This document shows positions 1 through 7,337 of a DNA stretch of 19,102 nt, piece after piece. The stretch is from Deinococcus marmoris. Lineage in GTDB: Bacteria > Deinococcota > Deinococci > Deinococcales > Deinococcaceae. The first letter of the stretch is position 1. Each line of letters opens with the position of its first letter. A model generated the notes under the pieces. That model worked only from the letters and a program-made list of their open reading frames with translations. It was not told the DNA's origin and ran no database searches. Location of the stretch: contig NZ_MSTI01000166.1 of assembly GCF_001949125.1 (NCBI RefSeq), forward strand, positions 1 through 19,102, written 5' to 3'. The translations under genes and the position numbers were made by a program.

Positions 1-2
1 CG

Positions 3-293
3 GCAGTGGAACGGCACAACGGGACGGCCCGGCGTATGAATCCGCACCAAGTCCGCAGAAGCCTCGCGTTTGCGAGGCTTCCCCACGTCCGTCAGACGGT
101 CAGTGATCTGGTCAATGGGATCTATAACTTCTGTCGGGTGAACCGGAGCCTGCGAGTCAAGTTGAATGAACCGGTGGGGCGTCGTCAATATGCGCAACGG
201 ACGCCAGCAATGGCCATCGGGATCACGGACACGGTGTGGAGCGTGCTGCGCCTGCTCAGCACCGTGGTCATGAAGAACCCATGTCGGTCATGA
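3..293 (+). CDS. Transposase, C-terminal part (5' end outside window)
   Basis: The reading frame is open to the left edge of the window, so only the last ~96 residues are present. The sequence has the look of a DDE/IS1-like transposase C-terminus: a segment YNFCRVNRSLRV followed by QRTPAMAIGITDTVWSV, a tail that recurs in archaeal and bacterial transposases of this type. The upstream ERHNGT motif fits the region around the last catalytic acidic residue. No terminal inverted repeat could be identified downstream of the stop, so the element boundary is undefined. The family is recalled from motif appearance; the exact IS family is uncertain, and whether the copy is intact cannot be judged from here. 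Confidence 0.6.
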   Translation, partial: AVERHNGTARRMNPHQVRRSLAFARLPHVRQTVSDLVNGIYNFCRVNRSLRVKLNEPVGRRQYAQRTPAMAIGITDTVWSVLRLLSTVVMKNPCRS

Positions 294-303
294 TTCCAGC
301 CTT

Positions 304-603
304 CTACCAGACAGGGAGATCGTACTCGAACATCATCAGGTGCCAGCTCCAGCCCTGCATTTCCATATCGCCGCGACTCACATAATCTCTGTTGAACGCA
401 GCGTGAATCAGGCCAGGACGCATGACTTCAAGTTCGTGCAGGGCGCGCCGCTGCTGTTGCTGCTTCAGACAACCCTTGTGTTCCGGAGTCGGCTGCACCT
501 TTTTAGAGGCTGGTCGAAAGGGCCAAAAAACGGATAGGAAAAGAAACAACATGACCACCGCAGCTCCACCGAGCAACTGAAGAAGCCAGTCTGGTGGGGT
601 CAT
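304..603 (-). CDS. Small single-pass membrane protein, unknown function
   Basis: A 99-residue protein. I chose the internal ATG at 603 over the longer open frame (to 780) because the protein from there starts MTPPDWLLQLLGG and runs directly into one hydrophobic segment (about residues 6-28, LLGGAAVVMLFLFLSVFWPF). The rest is a polar, positively charged tail rich in Gln (a run of four) and ending YDLPVW. This layout suggests a membrane anchor with a cytoplasmic C-terminal tail. No Shine-Dalgarno sequence is convincing at this start. It ends only 10 bp from the transposase stop, facing it. I do not recognise a family; existence as a real gene is moderately supported. Confidence 0.45.
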   Translation of the reverse strand: MTPPDWLLQLLGGAAVVMLFLFLSVFWPFRPASKKVQPTPEHKGCLKQQQQRRALHELEVMRPGLIHAAFNRDYVSRGDMEMQGWSWHLMMFEYDLPVW

Positions 604-910
604 GCCGGACAGGCTACAGGAAACGGGCCGCAGGTCCGACACTGACGTTCGATCTGGCCCGCTCTGTAGAGCAGGCCAGATCGATTGCCCCCACGCACTG
701 CTGGAGAGTTCCCCAGAACCCGCATTGATGGCTTGATCAACGGGCGTGCCACCCAGCTCCCGACAACAGTCGCTGTGCACTGCACTCCTTCAAATGTCAT
801 CTCCCTGAGTGTTCCTGGTGAACGTCTTCATCCTTGACTGGAAGATCTGCCCACTGTGACGACGGTCTATCAGGGTGTCAAGCCCTTGATCTCCTTGTAA
901 GCACTGGATT
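604..910. other. Intergenic stretch, no supported gene
   Basis: About 300 bp between the small membrane protein and the lipoprotein gene, both on the minus strand. Open frames here run on from neighbouring genes in other phases and show no recognisable domain. I see no strong hairpin, promoter or RNA gene. Confidence 0.4.
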
Positions 911-1378
911 TTACCCTCTGCATTTCGGCTTTGGAGTACCTGTAGCACTTCGAGCGGAAGAAACGCGCCAGTGCTGATCAACCGCGCGATAACCCAGGGT
1001 AACGCTGATGTCGTCGCGCTCAACGCTGACCTTTCCCTCAACCTGGGTCACGTCGGTGAATCCGGCACCGATGACCGCTGCCCGGACGGCTTCAAGCTGG
1101 CGAGACACATCTCCCTTCGGGGCCGTCATGACCCCACCTCCGACGTACTGGTGACCGATCCCGCCTGGGCATTTGTACCAGCGTGCTCCAGCCATGAGTT
1201 CGCTGCCGCCAAGGATTTTGGCTGCTGTGGTCATTGCGTCACGGGCCGCGTCAATCACCGCTTGCTCCGTGGCCTGTGCCGAGCGAGCGTCGCGTCCCCA
1301 TGAGCAGGCCGTCAGTAAAACCATGAGCCCCAGCACAATCAGGGCTGGGCGAGTGAGTCTGAGCCCGAACGGCAACAT
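911..1378 (-). CDS. Putative lipoprotein, unknown function
   Basis: A 155-residue protein with a type II signal peptide: basic start (FGLRLTR), hydrophobic core (residues 11-22) and a lipobox LTAC with the lipidated Cys at position 25. The mature part has an Ala-rich helical stretch (ARSAQATEQAVIDAARDAM) and then a compact alpha/beta region with one internal Cys and a C-terminal Cys (KPKCRG). It should be anchored to the outer face of the cytoplasmic membrane. The signal and the coding composition make it a credible gene. I cannot assign a family. It is transcribed away from the repair operon, with 273 bp between the two starts for divergent promoters. Confidence 0.7.
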   Translation of the reverse strand: MLPFGLRLTRPALIVLGLMVLLTACSWGRDARSAQATEQAVIDAARDAMTTAAKILGGSELMAGARWYKCPGGIGHQYVGGGVMTAPKGDVSRQLEAVRAAVIGAGFTDVTQVEGKVSVERDDISVTLGYRAVDQHWRVSSARSATGTPKPKCRG

Positions 1379-1651
1379 GCCTGCATCATAGGGGCCGTGC
1401 TCCAGTCCTGATCACACAGCGATCCGGCCACCACCGATGCGGAGCGCGCCGAGTCCGGCGTTTCAACGCTTAGGACGGGACGCTTAGCTCAATACCGAGT
1501 GTGCGCTCAGACAAACGCCCTGATACGGCAGTCGCGCCGGATGGGACGGGCAGTAGCGAACACAAGAAGGCCCGTCGTGGTGCTCTCCAGGCCAATGGTC
1601 AATGCGGCGCATCTTTCCAGCCTCAGCCTGCGACGTTAGCCTGCATAAGCC

Positions 1652-2545
1652 ATGCCACCTGCCACGCTTACAACTCCCCTGTCACCCGGTACCAGCGTTA
1701 CCCTCCGAACGCCCCAAGGGGACCATGCGGTAGGTGCGGTAGGCGTGGTGGCCCGCGCCCCAGCACAGGGCGGCCCCAGCGTCTACAGCGTGCAGTTCCC
1801 AGATGGCGCGCTGCTGGACGTCAACCGGGTGCATCTGGGCGTGCGCCGTAAGGAAGCCGAGGCCCTCCCGGCTGATCACACCGATTATTTCCCGTACGTC
1901 CAGTACCGCTGCGTGATGGGCAGCCGCGCTTTCGGCCTGGACTCGGCGGGCAGCGACACGGACCTGCGCGGCTTTTACCTGCCGCCCGCGACGGCGCACT
2001 GGAGTCTGGGCGGCGTGCCCGAACAACTGGAGCGCGGCGAGGAAGTGTACTGGGAGGCCCGCAAGTTCGTGCTGCTGGCCCTAAAAGCCAATCCCAATGT
2101 CCTGGAGGTGCTGTACAGCCCGCAGGTGCTGACGGTCACTCCCGTGGCGCAGGCCCTGCTGGACATCCGGGGCGCGTTTCTGAGTCGGCTGGTCTACCAG
2201 ACTTACGGCGGCTATGTGATGGGCCAGTTCAAGCGGCTGGAGGCAGATCGGCGCAACCATGGCGACATCCGTCCCAAGCACGTCATGCATCTTTTGAGGC
2301 TGCTGCTGAGCGGCATCCATGTCCTGAAAACGGGCGAGGTGCTGGTGGATGTGGGCGAATACCGTGAGCGGCTGCTGGCTGTCAAATCGGGGGAGTTGAG
2401 CTGGGAAGAAATAGGGCGCTGGCGGCTGGAGCTGCACCGAACATTTGATGAGGCGTACGCGCGAACCCACTTGCCAGAACGCCCGGATTACGCGCGGGCC
2501 GAGGCGTGGCTGATCCGGGCACGGCGGACAGCGGTGGAGCAGTAG
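1652..2545 (+). CDS. COG3541 (YcgL-type) nucleotidyltransferase with N-terminal beta-rich domain
   Basis: A 297-residue predicted nucleotidyltransferase of the DNA polymerase beta superfamily. The nucleotide-binding signature is complete: MGSRAFGLDSAGSDTDLRG, with G90-S91 and the metal-binding pair D102/D104, followed by the family motif FYLPPATAHWSLGGVPEQLE and EVLYSP. The C-terminal half is helical (YQTYGGYVMGQF; RPKHVMHLLRLL). Residues ~10-65 precede the usual start of the family and look like a small SH3/KOW-type barrel (GTSVTLRTPQG; YSVQFPDGALLDVNRVHLG). It is the first gene of a same-strand cluster with an exonuclease, an RNA ligase and an HD-PNK, suggesting a role in RNA end processing. 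The substrate is unknown; nucleotide addition is inferred from the superfamily. No strong ribosome binding site is visible at this ATG. Confidence 0.85.
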   Translation: MPPATLTTPLSPGTSVTLRTPQGDHAVGAVGVVARAPAQGGPSVYSVQFPDGALLDVNRVHLGVRRKEAEALPADHTDYFPYVQYRCVMGSRAFGLDSAGSDTDLRGFYLPPATAHWSLGGVPEQLERGEEVYWEARKFVLLALKANPNVLEVLYSPQVLTVTPVAQALLDIRGAFLSRLVYQTYGGYVMGQFKRLEADRRNHGDIRPKHVMHLLRLLLSGIHVLKTGEVLVDVGEYRERLLAVKSGELSWEEIGRWRLELHRTFDEAYARTHLPERPDYARAEAWLIRARRTAVEQ

Positions 2546-2614
2546 GCCACCATGTCAGGGACCGATGGAGATCTGGCTGATGAAGTGGGCTGCGGCTAAC
2601 AGCAAGAATGCGGC

Positions 2615-3166
2615 ATGTTCCTGAACGTGATCGACGTCGAGGCCACCTGCTGGGAGGGGCCGCCGCCCCCCGGACAGACCAGTGAGGTCATTGAAATCGG
2701 CGTCTGCGAGCTGAACACCCAGACCCTGGAGCGCACCCGGCGGCAGGCCATCCTGATCCGCCCGGAGCGTTCGGAGGTCAGCGCCTTTTGCACCCAGCTC
2801 ACGGGCCTGAGTGCGCAGGACGTGGCCGCAGGCGTGTCGTTTGAAGGGGCCTGCCACCTCCTGCGCCGTGAGTTTCGCAGCGACTCGCGGTCCTGGGCAA
2901 GCTGGGGCGACTATGACCGCAAGCAGTTTGCCTCGCAGTGCGCGTTGGGCGGCGTACCGTATCCCTTCAGCGCCCGGCACACCAATGCCAAAAAGGTGTT
3001 CACGCAGGCGCACGCCTTGCACAAACGGCCCAGTATGGCCCAGGCGCTGGCTTTCGCTGACCTGCCGCTGGAGGGCCGCCATCACCGAGGGGTAGACGAC
3101 GCCTGGAACATCGCGGCGCTGATCCTGTCGTTGATTCAGGCCGGACGATGGACCCCTCTGGTCTGA
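2615..3166 (+). CDS. DEDDh 3'-5' exonuclease (RNase T/KapD/Eri1-like)
   Basis: A 183-residue protein with all exonuclease motifs. Exo I is IDVEAT (D7, E9), Exo II is SWGDYDRKQF (D99) and Exo III is HHRGVDDAWNIA (H157, D162). Spacing and the SWGDYD signature match the KapD/Eri-1 group (COG5018) rather than DnaQ. It is a minimal single-domain enzyme predicted to remove nucleotides from 3' ends of RNA or DNA using two metal ions. It lies 69 bp after the nucleotidyltransferase and overlaps the next start by 19 bp. In this setting it could trim damaged 3' ends before healing and ligation; that role is inference. Confidence 0.88.
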   Translation: MFLNVIDVEATCWEGPPPPGQTSEVIEIGVCELNTQTLERTRRQAILIRPERSEVSAFCTQLTGLSAQDVAAGVSFEGACHLLRREFRSDSRSWASWGDYDRKQFASQCALGGVPYPFSARHTNAKKVFTQAHALHKRPSMAQALAFADLPLEGRHHRGVDDAWNIAALILSLIQAGRWTPLV

Positions 3167-3468
3167 GTGTGGTCTCACGGCGTTTCCTCAACGTCCGGTC
3201 CGACGCCGCCTTCTCAGGGGTTGTGGACGCCGCTGTGCTGGACAGCGGGGCGATCTTGCTGCTGCCTATGCACTGCGATTTGCGCGGCTGCTCTTCGTGG
3301 ACAAAGGGGCAGGACGTACCCCTGCTCAACCTGCTGGAGCTGGCCTGCCAGGATGACGAAGACGGGCGTTTGGTCTGCGAGGAGGTTGCCGGAAAACTGG
3401 CCGCCGCCCTGGGCGGGGCCTGGCGCTGGGATGACGAAGCGGACGCGCCGCCCGGCCAAACGGCCTAG
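3148..3468 (+). CDS. Small protein of unknown function in the repair operon
   Basis: A 106-residue protein whose ATG lies inside the 3' end of the exonuclease gene (19-bp overlap, different frame), which suggests translational coupling. It starts MDPSGLSVVSRRFLNV, has a beta-like hydrophobic core (AAVLDSGAILLLPMHCDL) with two Cys and one His in MHCDLRGCSSW, then an acidic helical part (LLELACQDDEDG) and a short Pro/Gly tail. The size and mix suggest one soluble alpha/beta domain. I recognise no family. The position between the exonuclease and the RNA ligase makes it a candidate accessory factor. Two overlapping frames in this interval are shadows. Confidence 0.6.
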   Translation: MDPSGLSVVSRRFLNVRSDAAFSGVVDAAVLDSGAILLLPMHCDLRGCSSWTKGQDVPLLNLLELACQDDEDGRLVCEEVAGKLAAALGGAWRWDDEADAPPGQTA

Positions 3469-3538
3469 CCCCCTCTGCCCCACCTGGCCGATGCGCCGCC
3501 CGCCACTCCTCCCATAACCTGCCGGGCAGTGATCCCCT

Positions 3539-4180
3539 ATGCGAATCAAATACCCCTCTACCCTCCATTTGCCCTGGTCTCCAGGGCTGCAAAACGACGA
3601 CCGCCGCATTGGTGACCTGAGCGGCCTGATCGGTCAGGACATCGTCGTCACCGAGAAGCTCGACGGCGAGAACACCAGCCTGTACCGCACGGATCTGCAC
3701 GCCCGCAGCCTGGACACGCGCCCACACCCGTCGCGGACGTGGGTCAAGGCCGAGCGGGGCCGTTTCGGACACGAGATTCCCGACGGCTGGCGGCTGTGCG
3801 GCGAGAATGTCTACGCGGTTCACAGCCTGCGTTACGCAGCCCTGGAAGGCTATTTCTACCTGTTCAGCGTGTGGGACGATCAGAACGTGTCGCGCCCCTG
3901 GGACGAGGTCAAAGCCTGGGCCACGCGCCTGGGGGTACCGACGCCCAAAGAGCTGCACCGGGGCATCTGGGACGAGGCAGCGCTGAAAGAGATTTCCGTC
4001 GATCCAGAATGCATGGAGGGCTACGTGGTGCGCGTGACTGGCCAGATTCCCTACGCCGAGTTTCCGCGCCGGGTGGCCAAATTCGTGCGTGCCCGACATG
4101 TTCAGACCGACCAGCACTGGCTGAGCAGACCCGTGGAGGCCAATGGTCTGGCAGGAGAAGGTCAAGATGCGGGCGGCTGA
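3539..4180 (+). CDS. Minimal RNA ligase (nucleotidyltransferase domain only)
   Basis: A 213-residue member of the covalent nucleotidyltransferase ligases. Motif I is EKLDGENTSLY with K40 as the predicted AMP-accepting lysine. Downstream are a motif-III-like segment (YFYLFSVWD), motif IV (CMEGYVVRV) and motif V (RRVAKFVR). The tail HVQTDQHWLSRPVEANGL is typical of this small RNA ligase group. It is shorter than the D. radiodurans enzyme DraRnl (DRB0094), which has an extra OB domain; this is a separate, stand-alone NTase-domain form. It would seal 3'-OH/5'-phosphate RNA ends. The 3' end overlaps the HD-PNK start by 38 bp, so ligase and end-healer are probably made together. Confidence 0.9.
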   Translation: MRIKYPSTLHLPWSPGLQNDDRRIGDLSGLIGQDIVVTEKLDGENTSLYRTDLHARSLDTRPHPSRTWVKAERGRFGHEIPDGWRLCGENVYAVHSLRYAALEGYFYLFSVWDDQNVSRPWDEVKAWATRLGVPTPKELHRGIWDEAALKEISVDPECMEGYVVRVTGQIPYAEFPRRVAKFVRARHVQTDQHWLSRPVEANGLAGEGQDAGG

Positions 4181-5420
4181 GTTGCCTGCCCATCTGGGCG
4201 CGGCACAACCCCTTTCCTTTGAAGAGATCAGGGCCGCCCTGCTGCCTCTGGTGCCGCTGCTGTTGAAGCTGGAGAACCCCCCCCAGGACGCGCAGTGGCA
4301 CGCCGAGGGCAACGTGGCCGTGCATTCGGCGTGGGTGGTGCAAGAAGCCCACACCCTGGCGGAGGCTGCCCGACTGACTGGGCTGGAACGCGGGGCGCTG
4401 ATCGTGGCCGCTGCCCTGCACGACATCGGCAAGGCGCTGACCACCCGTGAGGAACCCGACGAGGCAGGTGACGTCCGCCTGTGTTCACCCGGACATGCGC
4501 GGCGCGGCAAAGACCACCTCGCCTACCAACTGCTGGACGCGGGCTGGTCGCCAGCCTTCCTGCTGACGGTCCTGCGCCTGGTGGCCGAGCATCACAGCCT
4601 GCACCGCGCGCTGAAGGGCGATCTGGAGCGCGGCGTTCCCGCTCTGGCACGGCGGGTGCCCCTGCCGCTGCTGACCCTGCTGGCGCGGGCCGATGCACGG
4701 GGCCGCACCGTCCTGGGTGAAGACGCCCGGCAAGGTGAGGACACCGCAGACCTGCTGGAACTGGCCGCCCGTGAACTAGGGGTGTGGAACGTGGATGATC
4801 CCCACGCCGCCTTCCGGGCAGAGGTTCAGGCACTCCTGCCCGGAGCCTCGCCGGACTTGCTGGCACTGGCGCTGGGCCGGGGCCTGCGCGACTGGGAAGC
4901 GGGCCTCATCCACACGCCGCACGAGGCCGCCGCCCGCGTTCAGGAGGCCGCCCGGCACGGCTTCCCGCAGCTCACGGTGTTGTGTGGCCCCAGTGGCAGT
5001 GGGAAAAGCACGCTGGCGGCCCAGTATCCACAGGCCCACATCGTCAGCTTGGACGCCCTGCGCGCCCGCCTGGGCAAGGACCACACCGATCAGCGCGTGA
5101 ACGGCCAGGTCATGCAGGCCGCCCGCGAGGCGGTGCGCGTGGGGCTGCGGCACAAAGGACATGTCGTGTGGGACGCGGGAAGCCTGCGCCGCGATCAACG
5201 TGCACAGGTGCTGGGGCTGGGCGTGGCGTACGGCGCGCTCACCCGCATCGAGGTGGCCTGGACGCCGCCCAACGTTTTCAGTGCCCGCAACGCTGCCCGC
5301 AGCCAACCTGTGCCCGCCGCCATCCTGAGCGCCCAGCTCGGCAGCCTGGAATTCCCGGACCCCGCCGAGGCACACACCGTGACGTTGCATGCTCCAGACG
5401 GTGAATTATGGACGCTGTAA
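4143..5420 (+). CDS. HD-domain phosphohydrolase/polynucleotide kinase (end-healing enzyme)
   Basis: A 425-residue two-domain protein. The N-terminal HD domain has H61 (VAVHSAWVV), the HD pair H93-D94 (AALHDIGKAL) and a further His pair (VAEHHSLH). The C-terminal kinase has a P-loop GPSGSGKST (residues ~282-290), the general base motif SLDALR and an Arg-containing lid (NAARSQPVPAAIL). This is the architecture of D. radiodurans DRB0098, an HD/polynucleotide kinase. It would remove 2',3'-cyclic or 3' phosphates and phosphorylate 5'-OH ends, preparing breaks for the RNA ligase encoded just upstream. An alternative ATG at 4167 would shorten it by eight residues. The stop overlaps the next broken gene by 13 bp (ATGGACGCTGTAA). 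Confidence 0.9.
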   Translation: MVWQEKVKMRAAELPAHLGAAQPLSFEEIRAALLPLVPLLLKLENPPQDAQWHAEGNVAVHSAWVVQEAHTLAEAARLTGLERGALIVAAALHDIGKALTTREEPDEAGDVRLCSPGHARRGKDHLAYQLLDAGWSPAFLLTVLRLVAEHHSLHRALKGDLERGVPALARRVPLPLLTLLARADARGRTVLGEDARQGEDTADLLELAARELGVWNVDDPHAAFRAEVQALLPGASPDLLALALGRGLRDWEAGLIHTPHEAAARVQEAARHGFPQLTVLCGPSGSGKSTLAAQYPQAHIVSLDALRARLGKDHTDQRVNGQVMQAAREAVRVGLRHKGHVVWDAGSLRRDQRAQVLGLGVAYGALTRIEVAWTPPNVFSARNAARSQPVPAAILSAQLGSLEFPDPAEAHTVTLHAPDGELWTL

Positions 5421-5721
5421 TACGGGTTCCGTCTGTTTCCTTTCCGCCTCAACTTGCTGTGGCCATTCACACCCATCCCTACCCGCTGCTGTTCGCCAGT
5501 CTCGGCGGAGTGCATCTGTACAGCTTTCCCAGCCCCGACAGAGACTGGGACCTGCGCAGGGGACATCTTTTGCCGCTGCGCGGGGTGCCAGGTCTGGGCA
5601 AACTGGGAGAAACGCATGAACTGGCGTGCGACGACGGACCGTCGAGCTTGATCTGATCACGCAGGACGCCCGCAAGCTGGAGTTGGAGCGTAACTCACAG
5701 ATCTCAGGATCAAGCACGTGA
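5408..5721 (+). pseudogene. Second COG3541 nucleotidyltransferase, frameshifted and truncated
   Basis: The first frame gives 82 residues whose segment HTHPYPLLFASLGGVHLY, then SFPSPDRDWDLRRGHLLPLRG, matches the N-terminus of the YcgL-type nucleotidyltransferases, with acidic residues D46 and D48. It stops at 5654-5656. In the next frame, from 5641, the protein continues VELDLITQDARKL, the expected family continuation (usual form ELDLVTHDARKF), so a single-frame slip lies near 5636-5641. Homology ends around 5680 and that frame stops at 5719-5721. The usual Gly-Ser signature is eroded (LGGVHLYSF). About two thirds of a normal protein is missing. It directly abuts the HD-PNK stop, so the ancestral operon probably encoded two nucleotidyltransferases. 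Confidence 0.75.
5419..5438 (+). repeat. Possible left-end remnant of the ATACGG repeat family
   Basis: The bases after the HD-PNK stop read ATACGGGTTCCGTCTGTTTC, nearly identical to the left ends of the full repeat copies in this window (for example that at 14161). Similarity is lost after ~20 bp. It supplies residues 5-11 of the broken nucleotidyltransferase frame, a part with no family counterpart. It could be coincidence, but the length of match argues for a fragment. Confidence 0.45.
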
Positions 5722-5779
5722 CACCATTCTCCCAAATCCTCGTTCCTGAGCCGTCCCAATCCTGTGACATCCTGAGTGG

Positions 5780-7255
5780 GTGACGGGCCTGACCACTGAA
5801 CTCTACCTGCTGGCCGCAGGCGTCCTTCTGCTCATCAGCTTAATCGTCAGTCGTCTGGGTGGGCGGCTGGGCATTCCTGGCCTGCTGCTGTTTCTGGGCG
5901 TGGGCATGCTGGCCGGAACGGACGGCCTGGGCATCCAGTTCAGCGATTACCGACTGGCGCAGGCGCTGGGCACTGTGGCGCTGTGTTTCATTTTGTTCCA
6001 GGGCGGCCTGACCACCAACTGGGGTGAGACCCGGCCCGTCCTGAAGCGTGGGCTGAGCCTGGCCACGCTGGGCGTGCTGATCACAGCCGGGGTGATGGCC
6101 ACCTTCGCGCATTTTGTCCTGAACCTGCCGTGGCTGATCGCGTGGCTGCTGGGCGCAGTGGTCAGCAGCACCGATGCCTCAGCCGTCTTCAGCGTCCTCA
6201 AAGAGCGGGCACTGGGGCTAAAAGGAGACATCGGCCCGCTGCTAGAGTTCGAGTCAGGTGGCAACGATCCGATGGCCGTATTTCTGACGGTGGGCCTGCT
6301 GGAACTGATTGCCCATCCTGGCATGGGCGTGCTGGAAATCGTGCCGCTGTTCATCAAGCAGATGGTGATTGGCGGTGTACTGGGGGTGGTGCTGGGCCGG
6401 TTGGCGCTGCTGACGCTCAACCGCCTGCAATTGCAGTTCGAGGGGCTGTATTCGGTGCTGACGCTGGCGCTGGCCCTGACCATCTTCAGCGTGACCGCCG
6501 TGGCAGGGGGCAGCGGCTTTCTGGCGATTTTTGTCGCGGGCATCATCCTGGGCAACGCCGACTTTCTCCATAAGCGCAGCCTGCTGTCCTTCCACGACGG
6601 GCTGGCATGGCTGATGCAGGTGGTGATGTTCCTGACGCTGGGGCTGCTGGTCAATCCACACGAACTGCTGCCGACGGCGGGGCTGGCGCTGGCCTGCGCG
6701 CTGGTGCTGGTCTTCGTGGCCCGGCCTCTCAGCGTGTTCATCAGCCTGGCGGCCTCACAGATGCCTGTGCGTCACAAGACCATGGTGGGCTGGGTAGGAC
6801 TGCGGGGCGCTGTCCCCATCGTGCTGGCCACCTTTCCACTGCTGGCCGGGGTGCCGCAAGCACAGATTCTGTTCAACGTCGTTTTCTTTATCGTGCTGAC
6901 CAGTGTGCTGCTGCAAGGCACCACACTGACGCTGGTCGCCGATCTGCTGGGCCTGCGTACGCCCCGCACCGTGCCGTCTGCCCCGCCCATGACCTATACG
7001 CCCACCGGACACAGCAAAAACGCACTGGTAGAAGTTGAAGTGCGTCCGGGCAGCCCTGCCGACAACACGCGCATCGTGGACCTGCACCTGCCGCCGGAGG
7101 CGCTGGTGGTGCTGATCCACCGGGCAGGCGAGTACCTGATTCCAAGGGGCGCGACCCGGCTGCTGGCGGGGGACAGCGTGCAGGTGCTGGCCCAGGCGGA
7201 GGAACTCCGCGAAGTAAAACAGCAGTTGGGACACGGGGGCCAATCGCGCTTGTGA
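5780..7255 (+). CDS. K+/H+ (CPA1 family) antiporter with TrkA_C domain
   Basis: A 491-residue integral membrane protein with about twelve hydrophobic segments from residue 5 to ~390, starting LYLLAAGVLLLISLIVSRLG. Conserved antiporter features include the GIPGLLLFLGVGMLAG helix, VVSSTDASAVFSVL and the acidic pair in EFESGGNDPMAVFLT. After residue ~410 comes a soluble RCK_C/TrkA_C-like domain (VEVRPGSPADNTRIVDL; IPRGATRLLAGDSVQVLA), as in NhaP2-type potassium/proton antiporters (YcgO/CvrA). It likely exchanges K+ or Na+ for protons at the cytoplasmic membrane, with the C-terminal domain gating. The start is GTG at 5780; no better upstream start exists. It is separated by 58 bp from the broken nucleotidyltransferase and may be transcribed independently. 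Confidence 0.88.
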   Translation: MTGLTTELYLLAAGVLLLISLIVSRLGGRLGIPGLLLFLGVGMLAGTDGLGIQFSDYRLAQALGTVALCFILFQGGLTTNWGETRPVLKRGLSLATLGVLITAGVMATFAHFVLNLPWLIAWLLGAVVSSTDASAVFSVLKERALGLKGDIGPLLEFESGGNDPMAVFLTVGLLELIAHPGMGVLEIVPLFIKQMVIGGVLGVVLGRLALLTLNRLQLQFEGLYSVLTLALALTIFSVTAVAGGSGFLAIFVAGIILGNADFLHKRSLLSFHDGLAWLMQVVMFLTLGLLVNPHELLPTAGLALACALVLVFVARPLSVFISLAASQMPVRHKTMVGWVGLRGAVPIVLATFPLLAGVPQAQILFNVVFFIVLTSVLLQGTTLTLVADLLGLRTPRTVPSAPPMTYTPTGHSKNALVEVEVRPGSPADNTRIVDLHLPPEALVVLIHRAGEYLIPRGATRLLAGDSVQVLAQAEELREVKQQLGHGGQSRL

Positions 7256-7337
7256 CTGAATAGGAAATCAGTCTGTTTCACCACGCCTGATGTGCGGTAA
7301 TCCCTGGCACTCACGAGCTTCGCGACAACGTTGGGCG

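Noticed and set aside
790..1041. 83-codon minus-strand frame at the 3' end of the lipoprotein gene
   Set aside because: Its N-terminal half overlaps the lipoprotein in another frame and no family or start signal supports it, though the non-overlapping part looked protein-like.
1441..1500. Direct repeat ACGCTTAG (two copies) upstream of the repair operon as a regulator site
   Set aside because: Only 8 bp, not palindromic, and no promoter elements could be placed around it.
3326..4510. Long minus-strand open frame (394 codons) opposite the RNA ligase and HD-PNK
   Set aside because: It has no domain, is Arg/Pro/Ser-rich at random, and lies antisense to genes with clear catalytic motifs; it is a high-GC shadow.
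5636..5656. Programmed frameshift in the second nucleotidyltransferase
   Set aside because: No slippery heptamer is present and the second frame also ends early without the C-terminal part, so decay is simpler.
5947..6741. 264-codon minus-strand frame inside the antiporter gene
   Set aside because: Ser/Thr-rich low-complexity shadow of the hydrophobic antiporter codons.
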